Shown here: positions 7,745 to 16,216 of the stretch, in pieces | Layout of the letters: each line of letters begins with the position of its first letter | Numbering within the stretch: position 1 is the first letter of the stretch | Source of the DNA: Chryseobacterium sp. | GTDB taxonomy: Bacteria; Bacteroidota; Bacteroidia; Flavobacteriales; Weeksellaceae | Assembly (NCBI GenBank): GCA_003248755.1 | Contig: QFQW01000041.1 | Location: 1-30,453 of the forward strand | DNA: 30,453 bases | Direction: 5' to 3' | Translations under genes and position numbers: made by a program | The notes under the pieces: generated by a model | Told to the model about the DNA's origin: nothing | What the model saw: the letters and a program-made list of their open reading frames with translations, nothing else | Database searches by the model: none

Positions 7745-9682
7745 TCATACTATTCTATTTAAATAAACTTTAATTGAAGCATTAAGGAATGATAAATCTC
7801 TATTTTTCTTCAATAATAAATTATAATTATCTTCATCATCATTTCTATATTGATCAAGGAATTGATAACTATCTTTCATTAGTTTTTCAATATATAAATG
7901 TTTATGTCTTAAAATAACAGCATCCATTTCTTCTTGAAAATTTTCGCCGTAATTACTGAAATATATATTAAAATTACTCCAATTACTGGTTTCAGGCAAA
8001 TCCATTGATACACTAGCCACTCTTTCAACAATCTCTTTATCCATAAGACTAAAAAAGTAATCATAAATCCTCAATTCATTAGCTTCAACCCCTTTTCGTA
8101 TATCTTCTACAATACTTTTATTGATTGGGGAAATAAATTCAATACCATCTTCATTATAATGATTTAAAATCTCTTCTATTACAGTTGTTTCAAAAATTAC
8201 ATTATCCGATTTTCTCTTAATTTTATAATTCCCATATTTCAACATAAGTTCAACCAACTTCTCTTCTTGAACCAACAATGGATTTACTGATGTGAAAGCT
8301 TCCCGAACAACCTCTAATTTCTGTGGTGCTTTTTTCTCGGCAACCGCAGGTTTTGATTCCTGCTGATGCGTAACATTGGTCTGAATCTGAAGCTCATTGA
8401 ACAAGCTTTGCTCGCTGAGTCCAAACTTATTCGAAACTTCTTTCAGATAGACCTCACGCTTCAAAGCATTCTGGACAAATGCAACAGACTTCACAATATC
8501 CCGGATAGACTCTGCTTTTCTGATTGGATCATTTCCAGCGTCTTTCAGAAGAATTTCCGCTTTGAAATCGATAAAGTCCTTCGCTTCTTTATCAATAAAA
8601 TTTTCAACAAATTCCTGTGGATGTTTTCTTGCAAAAGAGTCCGGATCATCGCCGTCCGGAAAAAGAAGAACTCGAATGTTCATCCCTTCGGACAATAACA
8701 TATCGATGCTTCGGAAACTAGCTTTTATCCCTGCATTATCCCCATCGAAAAGAATGGTAACGTTTTCTGTTAATCTTTTTATCAGTTTAATTTGCTCCGT
8801 CGTCAGAGATGTTCCGGAACTTGCCACAACATTTTCGATCCCTGACTGATGAAGTGAGACCACATCCATATAACCTTCTACCAAAAGGCAGAGATTCTTT
8901 CTGGAAATGGATTGTTTGCTTTGATTTAGGCCATAAAGAACATTGGACTTATGATAGATTTCGGTTTCCGGAGAATTGAGATATTTTGCCGTTTTGACAT
9001 TATTCTTGAGAATCCTTGCCCCAAAACCAAGAACTCTTCCTGAAAAGCTATGAATCGGGAAAACAACCCTGTCACGGAATCTGTCAATTCCGGAAGGTGT
9101 ATTTTCCGGAAAAATAGAAAGTCCGGATTTTTCCAAAATATCTTTGGAATAAGCTTTTTGCAGGGCAAATTCTGTAAAGGCATTTTTCTTTTCGGGAGAA
9201 TATCCCAATTGGAATTTCTTGATAATATCGTCCCGCAGCTCTCTTTCTTTGAAATAGGAAAAACCGATCATTTTCCCCTCTTCCGAGTTCCAGAGCTGAT
9301 CTTGAAAAAAATCGTTCGCAACTTCGTGGATCTTGTAAAGAACATCACGTTCTGTCTGCGCTTGTTTTTGTTCTTCAGAGTATTCTTTTACATCTTCCTT
9401 AATTTCAATTCCGTACTTTTTTGCTGCATGGCGAAGAGCTTCCGGATAAGTAAAATTTTCTATTTCCATCAGGAACGAAATAGCAGTTCCTCCTTTCCCA
9501 GTCGAGAAGTCCTTCCAGATCTGTTTACTGGGAGAAACGACAAAACTTGGTGATTTTTCCTCATGAAAAGGACTCAAACCTTTGAAGTTTGAACCAGCTC
9601 TTTTCAATTGAACATATTCGCCAATGATTTCTTCTACACGGATGGTAGAAAATATTTTGTCTATAGTCTCTTTAGTAATCAC
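7745..9682 (-). CDS. dnaG: DNA primase
   Basis: DnaG synthesises RNA primers for chromosome replication. The 645-residue product has the expected order: an N-terminal zinc-finger-like domain (about 30-65), the primase catalytic core, a TOPRIM domain with LLVEGYMDVVSLHQ, ILFDGDNAG and FPDGDDPDSF, and a poorly conserved C-terminal helicase-binding region. In the N-terminal finger only His40 of the usual C-H-C-C ligands is kept; the equivalents of the three Cys are Ser37, Asp58 and Thr61 (GLSPFHEEKSPSF, then QIWKDFSTGKGG). The start codon is GTG at 9682, with no nearby in-frame ATG that keeps the conserved N-terminus. It is followed by clpP. Confidence 0.95.
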   Translation of the reverse strand: MITKETIDKIFSTIRVEEIIGEYVQLKRAGSNFKGLSPFHEEKSPSFVVSPSKQIWKDFSTGKGGTAISFLMEIENFTYPEALRHAAKKYGIEIKEDVKEYSEEQKQAQTERDVLYKIHEVANDFFQDQLWNSEEGKMIGFSYFKERELRDDIIKKFQLGYSPEKKNAFTEFALQKAYSKDILEKSGLSIFPENTPSGIDRFRDRVVFPIHSFSGRVLGFGARILKNNVKTAKYLNSPETEIYHKSNVLYGLNQSKQSISRKNLCLLVEGYMDVVSLHQSGIENVVASSGTSLTTEQIKLIKRLTENVTILFDGDNAGIKASFRSIDMLLSEGMNIRVLLFPDGDDPDSFARKHPQEFVENFIDKEAKDFIDFKAEILLKDAGNDPIRKAESIRDIVKSVAFVQNALKREVYLKEVSNKFGLSEQSLFNELQIQTNVTHQQESKPAVAEKKAPQKLEVVREAFTSVNPLLVQEEKLVELMLKYGNYKIKRKSDNVIFETTVIEEILNHYNEDGIEFISPINKSIVEDIRKGVEANELRIYDYFFSLMDKEIVERVASVSMDLPETSNWSNFNIYFSNYGENFQEEMDAVILRHKHLYIEKLMKDSYQFLDQYRNDDEDNYNLLLKKNRDLSFLNASIKVYLNRIV

Positions 9683-9710
9683 GATGTAAATTTAGAATAT
9701 TTAAATCTGT

Positions 9711-9737
9711 AAACAAAAAAATCCCCAAATTGGGGAT
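9711..9737 (-). terminator. Terminator of the secreted-protein operon
   Basis: ATCCCCAA and TTGGGGAT (within 9721-9737) form a tight hairpin. On the minus strand it is followed by T-run sequence (complement of 9711-9720). It lies 24 bases beyond the stop of the last operon gene at 9762. Confidence 0.75.
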
Positions 9738-9761
9738 TTAGATTTATAAAGCGATTTGAAT

Positions 9762-10268
9762 TTATTTCCAAAAATTCCAATAAGCACCATCAAAAACAGC
9801 TATTGTATTACTGGTAGTATCATAACAAATCATACCGGGATAAGGACTTTTCACATTAAGATGAGGGCTGATAATTTTAGGTAATGTCAAAGCTAAATTG
9901 GAAGATTGTAAAACCAAAACGCCGGCAGCAGTACTCGTAGCAGCTCCCATTACAACACCATTCCCAGTTTCTGCACTAGAGTTATTAATTAATGTTGACG
10001 TACTTCCATTACCTTCTGTTAATGGCACCCAAATACTATTCTGATACATATAGATACGGGCATCCCCTCTATAAAAACCTAAAAAACCATTAGTTGGAGT
10101 AGCAGGTATAGAACTCAAAGCTGGTAAGATTATTCCTTTTGTATTTCCTGTTTCAACAAAATCTAATATAGAAGATCCTTCTACTGCAGTTTTTCCAATT
10201 GCCATCTGTGCATTAATGGTAATTGTAAATAATACAAATAATAAGTTTATTAATTTATTCTTTTTCAT
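9762..10268 (-). CDS. Secreted protein with repeated YD/W-type C-terminal motif
   Basis: The 168-residue product starts with a signal peptide (MKKNKLINLLFVLFTITINAQ). Two segments have the same layout, GFLGFYRGDARIYMYQNSIW in the middle and GMICYDTTSNTIAVFDGAYW at the end: Gly, a Tyr-x-x-x turn, and an aromatic-x-G/N-x-x-Trp ending. The same motif closes the neighbouring protein (GMLIYDTTNNCFSLYNGTTW). The motif resembles beta-rich domains found at the ends of many flavobacterial surface proteins; its function is unknown. The ATG at 10268 follows the upstream stop by 11 bases. It is the last gene of a three-gene operon and is closed by a terminator. Confidence 0.75.
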   Translation of the reverse strand: MKKNKLINLLFVLFTITINAQMAIGKTAVEGSSILDFVETGNTKGIILPALSSIPATPTNGFLGFYRGDARIYMYQNSIWVPLTEGNGSTSTLINNSSAETGNGVVMGAATSTAAGVLVLQSSNLALTLPKIISPHLNVKSPYPGMICYDTTSNTIAVFDGAYWNFWK

Positions 10269-10279
10269 TAGTAGCAATT

Positions 10280-12721
10280 TTATTCGTTACAAGTTTGTGC
10301 AATACAATGCCAGGTTGTTCCATTGTACAAACTGAAACAATTGTTTGTTGTATCGTAAATCAACATTCCTTTTATAGGGTTGGTAATACTGGCAGTTGTT
10401 GTTCTGGTAATTACAAAACCTTTGTTTGTAGATTCCAATGCGATATGTCCATTGGCAACGTTCTCTGGCCAAGTATCTACTTTAGTTGCTTGTGTAGATA
10501 TACCCACTTTGGTATATCCATCCGGTGTTCCAAGAGTTGGACTTCTTCTACATTTACAATCTTGGATTAATATATTAACTTTTGCAGATGCAGGACTATA
10601 ACAGTTACCTGCAGAATCATAATAAAATGCATAATAGCTGCCCGATGTTGTGATAAATGTATTAGTAAGTGCACTTCCTGTATGAGCAGCATTATTAAAC
10701 CAAACCAATGTAGATCCCGGAGGTATTGAACCAAAATGCAGATCGTTCAGCTGAACTCCTTTTGGCGGCGTTACATCTATATCTGGTGTCGGACAAATAT
10801 TAGTTGCTGTAAATTCTGGCATGGCTGCCGGTGTTACTTTTACATAAGCTGAGTTATTATTATAATTCGTCTCATAATTCACTGTACTAATGTTTGCTAT
10901 ATTAGTGTAGTGTGTGTCTGCGTTTACATTTGCTGTAATAGTTAATGTTCTTGGAGTTCCGTTAACAAGATTCCCGATATTCCAGGTCATATTTGGAGGT
11001 GTTCCGGTAACAGTTGTCCCAGAAGGTGGTGTAGAAGAAACATAGGTAAATCCAGCAGGTATAACATCCGTTACAGCAACAGAAGTAGCCGTAGATCCAC
11101 TTACAATATTACTTGCATTAATCGTAAATATAACATTACTACCAATCGTAGGTGTCGAATTATTAACGGCTTTTGTTACCGTTAAATCTGCACATAAAAG
11201 ATTGGAAGTGGCCGTAAACGTTTGGTAATATAAATATCCCCAACTATTGATTGTACGAGCATTCCCAAAGAAGGTATAATAATTAGGTTCCCCGCCTACA
11301 TTCCAAGTGTGTGCCGGAGAAGCAGTTCCTATAGTAGAGTTATTTGTCCCCGCACCAGTATTATTACCATCCTGGCTTGTTGTATCAAAACTAGTCAGTG
11401 CGCTATCATCCCAAAATAGGTTTGACACTTGCATACCAACTGGTGCAATTGTTGTAACTTTAGTCCCTCCCGAATTAAGCTCTACATCAAATACCGGAAC
11501 GTTAAATCTATCTGCAAAAGCCGTTAATTCGAAAGTCAGCGTAGTTGTTGGATTGATAGCTACACCTGCTCCATCATTACCATCCCACTGCATACTATAA
11601 TTACCCGGTGTCAAATTATAAAAGTATAAAATCCTATCTGCATAGCCAGTACCCTTTATTATAACCCTATAATCCCCATATTCTTGGGTAATAAAATTAA
11701 TATAATACGGAGCTGTATTACAATTATTAACAGGAGTAACTACAGAAGCATCGAATGATGGAGGCCCCCCCTGAACAACTCCATAAGGAAATACATTAGG
11801 ATCAGGAGCATTCAGAAAGACATTAAATCCACCTGGTAGTGATGGTGGATTAACCCCATTATTAACGGATCTTCTATCAGAAACAAAATTATTAGTGTCT
11901 GTAACACCATAATTATTAGATCCTATTAAATATCTTAAAGGTTGAAATCCCGGAAACTCTAGTTTTAAAACATTATTAGTGTCTGTATATACATAAAACC
12001 CCGGAGATCCTACCGCATTTATATTTGTTGCATATTGAGAACTAGCATTAGGTATTGTAGTAGCCAGCCCCCATTTTGTTGCAAAAACTCTTCCTGGTTT
12101 AAATGTATAACTAGTAGGTGTAGTGACTGGTGAGATAGAAGCCACAGTAAAATCAAAAAATGGGGATACTGATTCCGTGTTAACCATTGTTGAATTGGTT
12201 GTGGATGTACCTCTCCAGTATTCTATTGTAAAAGTATCGTTTTTTGTAGGAGTATATTGTATTGGCAAATATCCGGCTGGATTCAAAGTTCCTATTCTTG
12301 GTCCGTTTGTGGCTTCTGCGTATGATAAGATTTGTCCGGGAGCATTAGTTGCAGCTCTAGACATCAAAGTAGGACCAACCATCACATTCCCCCCAGAATC
12401 TAATATTCTATAATAGAAAAAACTATTTCTTGTACTATAATTGAGTGTCGTTGTCGCACCGGCTGTATTAGCATACTCCGTCCAGCTAAATCCAAAATAA
12501 AATCTTTCCGAATTAAAATCACTAATTGTAAAATGAATTTCGTTATCATCCGGAGCATTGAAATAGGACCCATAAAGCAATGTTGGATTATAATCTAGTC
12601 CGGAGAGCTTTGTTGGATCAGGAGAAATTTGTTTAGTCCCTTCTTGCGCAGAGAATAGTAATGGAAATATTAGAAATAGACTAAGAATCCATTTATTTAA
12701 GTTTATAATTTCTTTTTTCAT
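10280..12721 (-). CDS. Large secreted DUF11-repeat surface protein
   Basis: The 813-residue product has a signal peptide (hydrophobic run ILSLFLIFPLLFSAQ at about 12-26). The first 500 residues are beta-rich with many Asn/Thr/Gly and include an IIKGTGYADRILYFYNL segment. A DUF11 domain of about 110 residues follows (ADLTVTKAVNNSTP, then AVTDVIPAGFTYVS, TWNIGNL, NIANIS). After this comes an Ig-like stretch (PKGVQLNDLHFGSIPPGSTL) and a Cys-containing C-terminal part ending in the YDTTNN...YNGTTW motif. No type A T9SS sorting domain is evident. The gene starts 8 bases after the upstream stop, so it is clearly operonic. An adhesin or cell-surface matrix role is inferred from the domain type only. 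Confidence 0.8.
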   Translation of the reverse strand: MKKEIINLNKWILSLFLIFPLLFSAQEGTKQISPDPTKLSGLDYNPTLLYGSYFNAPDDNEIHFTISDFNSERFYFGFSWTEYANTAGATTTLNYSTRNSFFYYRILDSGGNVMVGPTLMSRAATNAPGQILSYAEATNGPRIGTLNPAGYLPIQYTPTKNDTFTIEYWRGTSTTNSTMVNTESVSPFFDFTVASISPVTTPTSYTFKPGRVFATKWGLATTIPNASSQYATNINAVGSPGFYVYTDTNNVLKLEFPGFQPLRYLIGSNNYGVTDTNNFVSDRRSVNNGVNPPSLPGGFNVFLNAPDPNVFPYGVVQGGPPSFDASVVTPVNNCNTAPYYINFITQEYGDYRVIIKGTGYADRILYFYNLTPGNYSMQWDGNDGAGVAINPTTTLTFELTAFADRFNVPVFDVELNSGGTKVTTIAPVGMQVSNLFWDDSALTSFDTTSQDGNNTGAGTNNSTIGTASPAHTWNVGGEPNYYTFFGNARTINSWGYLYYQTFTATSNLLCADLTVTKAVNNSTPTIGSNVIFTINASNIVSGSTATSVAVTDVIPAGFTYVSSTPPSGTTVTGTPPNMTWNIGNLVNGTPRTLTITANVNADTHYTNIANISTVNYETNYNNNSAYVKVTPAAMPEFTATNICPTPDIDVTPPKGVQLNDLHFGSIPPGSTLVWFNNAAHTGSALTNTFITTSGSYYAFYYDSAGNCYSPASAKVNILIQDCKCRRSPTLGTPDGYTKVGISTQATKVDTWPENVANGHIALESTNKGFVITRTTTASITNPIKGMLIYDTTNNCFSLYNGTTWHCIAQTCNE

Positions 12722-12729
12722 CGTTTTGG

Positions 12730-13935
12730 TTATTGTCTTATTTGTGGTGCTGTTGATCCTCCTTTACATACCGTTACTGTTGCCGTAGCACTATCGTTTG
12801 TGTTAACATTATCGGGATAAGATAGCGAGCTTATACTCGCAGTATTATTATAAACACCGGTATCGTTGACCATGGCATTTATAGTAAGCGTAATTGAAGA
12901 ACTAGCAGCCAAACTGCCTATATTCCAAGTTCCTGTACTTTGATTATATGCCGCCTGATTTGCACTAATGAATGTATATCCTGTTGGTAACAAATCTTGT
13001 ACATTAACATTAGATGCTGCTAAAGTTGTATTATAATTTGTAGCTGTTATAGTAAAAGTCACAACATCCCCCGCTAGAGGAGTCGCATTTGAAACCACTT
13101 TGGTAACACCTAAATCTATATAGTTTACAGTGTAGGTTATAATAACTCTACCATTAGCCCCTGCAGTACCTGTTTTGTTGGAGTTACCTGCACTGGAACC
13201 TCTTCCTCCTCCTCCACCTCCCGGTGTACCAGGTGTCCCCGGATTATTAGCCGTTGCAGTACCTCTGGTTCCTCCTACAGCTCCAACAGCCCCCGGATTA
13301 AATCCTGTAGCTGTAGCACCGGCAGTTCCTCCGGCTCCTCCGGCCCCAGTTCCGCCGGCTCCATTTCCGCCGGTTCCTCCGGTTCCTCCGGCTCCCGCAG
13401 ATCCACCGCCGCCACCGCCAGCTCCGGTAGTAATACCAGTACCTCCGGTTCCTCCGGCAAATCGCGTAGTACCTGTTGAAGCCGCTACAGTACCGCCGGC
13501 TCCTCCAGTATTTGAATTTCCCCCACTTCCTCCGGCAGCAGACACAACTATTGTAGAACCAGAAGAAAATGAACTAGCCCCACCTGCTCCGCCAGGATTT
13601 CCAGTGGATACACCTCCGGCACCAACAACTATATTATACGATGTTCCTGAAGTAGTAGAAATAGTTGATCTAGAATAAGCACCACCACCACCACCGGCAC
13701 GTCCGTTACTAGTTGTTGCTCCAGCTCCAGCTCCAGCTCCTCCACCTCCAGCACCCCATACTTCTACAGCAATAGAGGTAACTCCAAAAGGCACAGTAAA
13801 TGTCTGAACTGCTCCGTTTGTAGTATAATTAAAAGTTTGAGTAGTTGACGTTTGAGAATATACAATCTCGTAGTTAAACAGAAAAAGAGGCAGGATCAGA
13901 AAGATCCTCCTCAGTACAAGGTAATTTTTTAACAT
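12730..13935 (-). CDS. Secreted glycine-rich protein with DUF11 domain
   Basis: The 401-residue product has a signal peptide (FLILPLFLFNYEIVYSQ). After a short beta-rich start (QTFTVPFGVTSIAVEVWGAG), residues about 55-265 are an extremely Gly/Ala/Thr-rich low-complexity region with GG, GGTGG and GAGG runs. A DUF11 domain then fills about 275-390 (IDLGVTKVVSNATPLAGDVV, VQDLLPTGYTFIS, GTWNIGSLAA, NNTASISSLSYPDN). It ends abruptly after this domain with no sorting signal seen. The Gly-rich region makes the DNA locally GC-rich and repetitive. It is the first gene of the operon, with a -7 element about 27 bases upstream. A structural or adhesive surface role is inferred; related glycine-rich plus DUF11 proteins are common in flavobacteria. 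Confidence 0.8.
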   Translation of the reverse strand: MLKNYLVLRRIFLILPLFLFNYEIVYSQTSTTQTFNYTTNGAVQTFTVPFGVTSIAVEVWGAGGGGAGAGAGATTSNGRAGGGGGAYSRSTISTTSGTSYNIVVGAGGVSTGNPGGAGGASSFSSGSTIVVSAAGGSGGNSNTGGAGGTVAASTGTTRFAGGTGGTGITTGAGGGGGGSAGAGGTGGTGGNGAGGTGAGGAGGTAGATATGFNPGAVGAVGGTRGTATANNPGTPGTPGGGGGGRGSSAGNSNKTGTAGANGRVIITYTVNYIDLGVTKVVSNATPLAGDVVTFTITATNYNTTLAASNVNVQDLLPTGYTFISANQAAYNQSTGTWNIGSLAASSSITLTINAMVNDTGVYNNTASISSLSYPDNVNTNDSATATVTVCKGGSTAPQIRQ

Positions 13936-13961
13936 AAATTTTAATCATCATTTTAATAATG

Positions 13962-13969
13962 CAAATTTA
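13962..13969 (-). promoter_or_regulatory. Promoter -7 element of the DUF11 operon
   Basis: The minus strand reads TAAATTTG, an exact TAnnTTTG, with the operon's first ATG 26 bases downstream. No clear TTG is found at -33. The surrounding 13936-14148 region is very AT-rich and lies between divergent genes. Confidence 0.45.
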
Positions 13970-14148
13970 TATTTTTTTTCAATTATTTATAATAAATTTT
14001 TATTAATATTAAATTATTTCATTTTCCAATAAAAAATAATCACTATATAACAGTATGATGAATTTTAAAATAAACATTGGGTTAAAATTTATTTTTCTTT
14101 TTAAATAAAATTTTTAATCGTTCTGAATATGTTTATATCACATATGAT

Positions 14149-14156
14149 TATTTTTG
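14149..14156 (+). promoter_or_regulatory. Promoter -7 element of tsaE
   Basis: TATTTTTG matches TAnnTTTG exactly and lies 13 bases before the tsaE ATG. The -33 region has only TCTG. Confidence 0.5.
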
Positions 14157-14169
14157 CAAAAAAAGAAAA

Positions 14170-14577
14170 ATGAAGTTTAAAATTGGTAATCTTTCAGAAT
14201 GGGATAATGTTGTCAATCAAATCATTCCAAACCTTCAGCATAACATTCTTCTCCTCAAAGGTAATCTCGGAGCAGGAAAAACCACATTCAGCCAGTTTTT
14301 GCTTAAAGAATTGGGAAGTGTAGACGAAATATCGTCCCCAACCTACTCTATTGTGAATGAATATAACACGCCGAAAGGAAAAGTTTATCACTTCGATTTA
14401 TATAGATTAAAATCTGTGGAAGAAGCTTACGATTTCGGGATTGAAGAATATCTCGACAATAGTTTCCTTTCTATTATCGAATGGCCAGAAATCTACATGG
14501 ACGAGCTTGAAGCCTATGACTTCCACGAGATGACAATCAACAATACAGAATCTGGAAGGGAAATCGAATTTAATTAA
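14170..14577 (+). CDS. tsaE: tRNA threonylcarbamoyladenosine biosynthesis ATPase TsaE
   Basis: TsaE is the small ATPase that works with TsaB, TsaC and TsaD to make N6-threonylcarbamoyladenosine at position 37 of tRNAs reading ANN codons. The 135-residue product has the Walker A loop GNLGAGKTT (31-39), followed by the family signatures ISSPTYSIVNEY, YHFDLYRL and SIIEWPE. Length and motif order fit the family closely. It begins 13 bases after a consensus -7 element and is separated by 56 bases from the next gene, which appears to have its own promoter. Confidence 0.95.
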   Translation: MKFKIGNLSEWDNVVNQIIPNLQHNILLLKGNLGAGKTTFSQFLLKELGSVDEISSPTYSIVNEYNTPKGKVYHFDLYRLKSVEEAYDFGIEEYLDNSFLSIIEWPEIYMDELEAYDFHEMTINNTESGREIEFN

Positions 14578-14596
14578 TGAATACTGTAAATTGTTT

Positions 14597-14604
14597 TATC
14601 TTTG
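14597..14604 (+). promoter_or_regulatory. Promoter -7 element of the Ald-like gene
   Basis: TATCTTTG is an exact TAnnTTTG in the 56-base gap after tsaE, 29 bases before the next ATG. Confidence 0.5.
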
Positions 14605-14633
14605 TCGGATATTTTGATTAATGTTTTGATTTT

Positions 14634-15833
14634 ATGAGCAGCACATCAACCATATTTACACCTTTTTCAGAAGAAGAATTGATTCCGAGGGAAGAAAAAC
14701 TAGAAGTTGTAAAAAAACAAGGAAAAGCTTTCAGCATTGGGGTTCCGAAAGAAACCTGCCTGAATGAAAAAAGAACCTGCCTTATTCCGGATGCTGTTCA
14801 AATCCTTGTCAATAATGGTCACAAAGTCATCATAGAAAGTGGTGCCGGTTTAGGTTCTCATTTTCCGGATATTCTTTATTCAGAAGCCGGTGCAGAAATT
14901 ACCGATGACCCAAAAGTGGCTTTTTCTCAAGACCTTGTTCTTAAAATCAATCCGCCAACAGAAGAAGAAATCGAATATCTCAGACCCATGACCTATCTGA
15001 TTTCGGCACTTCAAATCAACCTTAGAGATAAAGATTACTTTATGAAATTGGCTTATAAAAAGGTCAATGCGATTGCTTTCGAATTCATAATGGATGAGTA
15101 CAAACAATTGTCATTAGTAAGATTGATTGGCGAAATTGCAGGAAGTGTTTCCATCCTTTATGCGTCAGAACTTCTGGCAATGTCAAACGGACTGATGTTA
15201 GGTGGAATTACCGGAGTTCGTCCCACAGAAGTTGTAATTCTTGGAGCCGGAATCGTTGGGGAATTTGCAACCAAAGCCGCTATTGGACTTGGAGCAAGTG
15301 TTAAGGTTTTCGATAATTCATTGTCAAAATTGAGAAGGCTTCATACAATGGTTGACAGCCGAGTTCCTACTTCAATCATCGACCCAAAAGAATTGACAAA
15401 ATCATTGAGAAGAGCCGACGTTGTAATCGGGGCTTTACCAAGACTTAATCTACCTCCGGTTGTTACTGAAGATATGGTAATGAAAATGAAAAAAGGAAGC
15501 GTCATCATTGATATTACTATTGATAATGGAAAAGTGATTGAAACTTCGGAATTAACTTCCACAGAAAATCCTTTCGTTGTAAAACACGGCGTCATCCATT
15601 GCGGACTTCCGAATTTGACTTCGAAAATGCCAAGAACTACGACAAAAGCTGTAAGTAATTTCTTTCTAAGTTACCTTCTTGGCTACGACGAAGAAGGAGG
15701 TTTTGAAAATATGCTGATTCATAAAAACGAAATCAAGCAATCGCTATATATGTACAAAGGGAGACATACGAAACAGTTGATTTGCAACAAGTTCGACCTT
15801 CCTTATCACGACATCAATCTCCTGATTTTTTAA
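14634..15833 (+). CDS. Alanine dehydrogenase-like protein (AlaDH/PNT family)
   Basis: The 399-residue product belongs to the alanine dehydrogenase / transhydrogenase-alpha family. After a 32-residue N-terminal extension come FSIGVPKETCLNEKRTCLIP (Arg47 equivalent to the substrate-binding Arg), DLVLKINPP (Lys104, equivalent to Lys75 of characterised enzymes), the NAD-binding VILGAGIVGEF (GAGIVG at 204-209) and VIIDITIDNGK (Asp297, equivalent to Asp270). The catalytic His of classical enzymes, in a T-[FY]-L-H-L-A motif, is replaced by Ile123 (TYLISA). Bacteroidota members of this type are usually annotated as alanine dehydrogenase, but this substitution makes the reaction uncertain. It is followed 9 bases later by a small membrane protein gene. 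Confidence 0.8.
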   Translation: MSSTSTIFTPFSEEELIPREEKLEVVKKQGKAFSIGVPKETCLNEKRTCLIPDAVQILVNNGHKVIIESGAGLGSHFPDILYSEAGAEITDDPKVAFSQDLVLKINPPTEEEIEYLRPMTYLISALQINLRDKDYFMKLAYKKVNAIAFEFIMDEYKQLSLVRLIGEIAGSVSILYASELLAMSNGLMLGGITGVRPTEVVILGAGIVGEFATKAAIGLGASVKVFDNSLSKLRRLHTMVDSRVPTSIIDPKELTKSLRRADVVIGALPRLNLPPVVTEDMVMKMKKGSVIIDITIDNGKVIETSELTSTENPFVVKHGVIHCGLPNLTSKMPRTTTKAVSNFFLSYLLGYDEEGGFENMLIHKNEIKQSLYMYKGRHTKQLICNKFDLPYHDINLLIF

Positions 15834-15842
15834 AATCAAACA

Positions 15843-16214
15843 ATGCTTAAAAAACTTAAATTTTACGTTATCGGACTGGTTCCGGGATTATTAATTGTTT
15901 TCTTTGTCCTGAATCAAAAAGGTGCAAGCTGTTCTTATTTTCCAAATGATAGGGTAATTGCTGAAACTCTTACAAAAAATTTCATCTATTCTCCCGAGTT
16001 TCAAATCGAAATGGAAACGAACAAAATCTCGGAACAATTTCTGAAAGACAGCATAATTTCAAAAGGGGAAATCGATTTTGACAAAAGTAAACCTCAGAAC
16101 GAGCCTTGCCCTGAATATCTTTTGATTTACCCGAAAAAGAATCCAAAATTTGAAGTCAATTATTCTAAATGTAAAGAAACTGCAGAATTCAAAGGGTTTA
16201 AAAAATTAAAATAA
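15843..16214 (+). CDS. Small membrane-anchored protein (possibly DUF4258-like)
   Basis: The 123-residue product has one N-terminal membrane segment (FYVIGLVPGLLIVFFVLNQ, about 7-25). A soluble domain of about 95 residues follows, with three Cys (CSYFPNDRVI, NEPCPEYLL, YSKCKET). Related flavobacterial proteins behind alanine-dehydrogenase genes carry a DUF4258 label as I recall it, with the same GxxxCxYFPNxRV and GEIDFxKS pattern; I hold that weakly. The function is unknown. It sits 9 bases after the Ald-like gene and only 2 bases before the sensor kinase gene, so it belongs to this operon and may be connected to signalling or to the envelope. Confidence 0.65.
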   Translation: MLKKLKFYVIGLVPGLLIVFFVLNQKGASCSYFPNDRVIAETLTKNFIYSPEFQIEMETNKISEQFLKDSIISKGEIDFDKSKPQNEPCPEYLLIYPKKNPKFEVNYSKCKETAEFKGFKKLK

Positions 16215-16216
16215 TT

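Noticed and set aside
9050..9553. Plus-strand frame of 167 codons within dnaG
   Set aside because: It is antisense to the strongly conserved N-terminal and core region of DNA primase and has no recognisable domain.
13321..13480. Repeated GGTTCCTCCGG-like units resembling a CRISPR or tandem array
   Set aside because: They are codon-level repeats of Gly-rich coding sequence, with no constant repeat length and no unique spacers.
13175..13678. Proline-rich open frame of 167 codons on the plus strand
   Set aside because: It is the antisense of the glycine-rich repeat region of the secreted protein at 12730-13935; Gly codons read backwards give Pro. There is no start context of its own.
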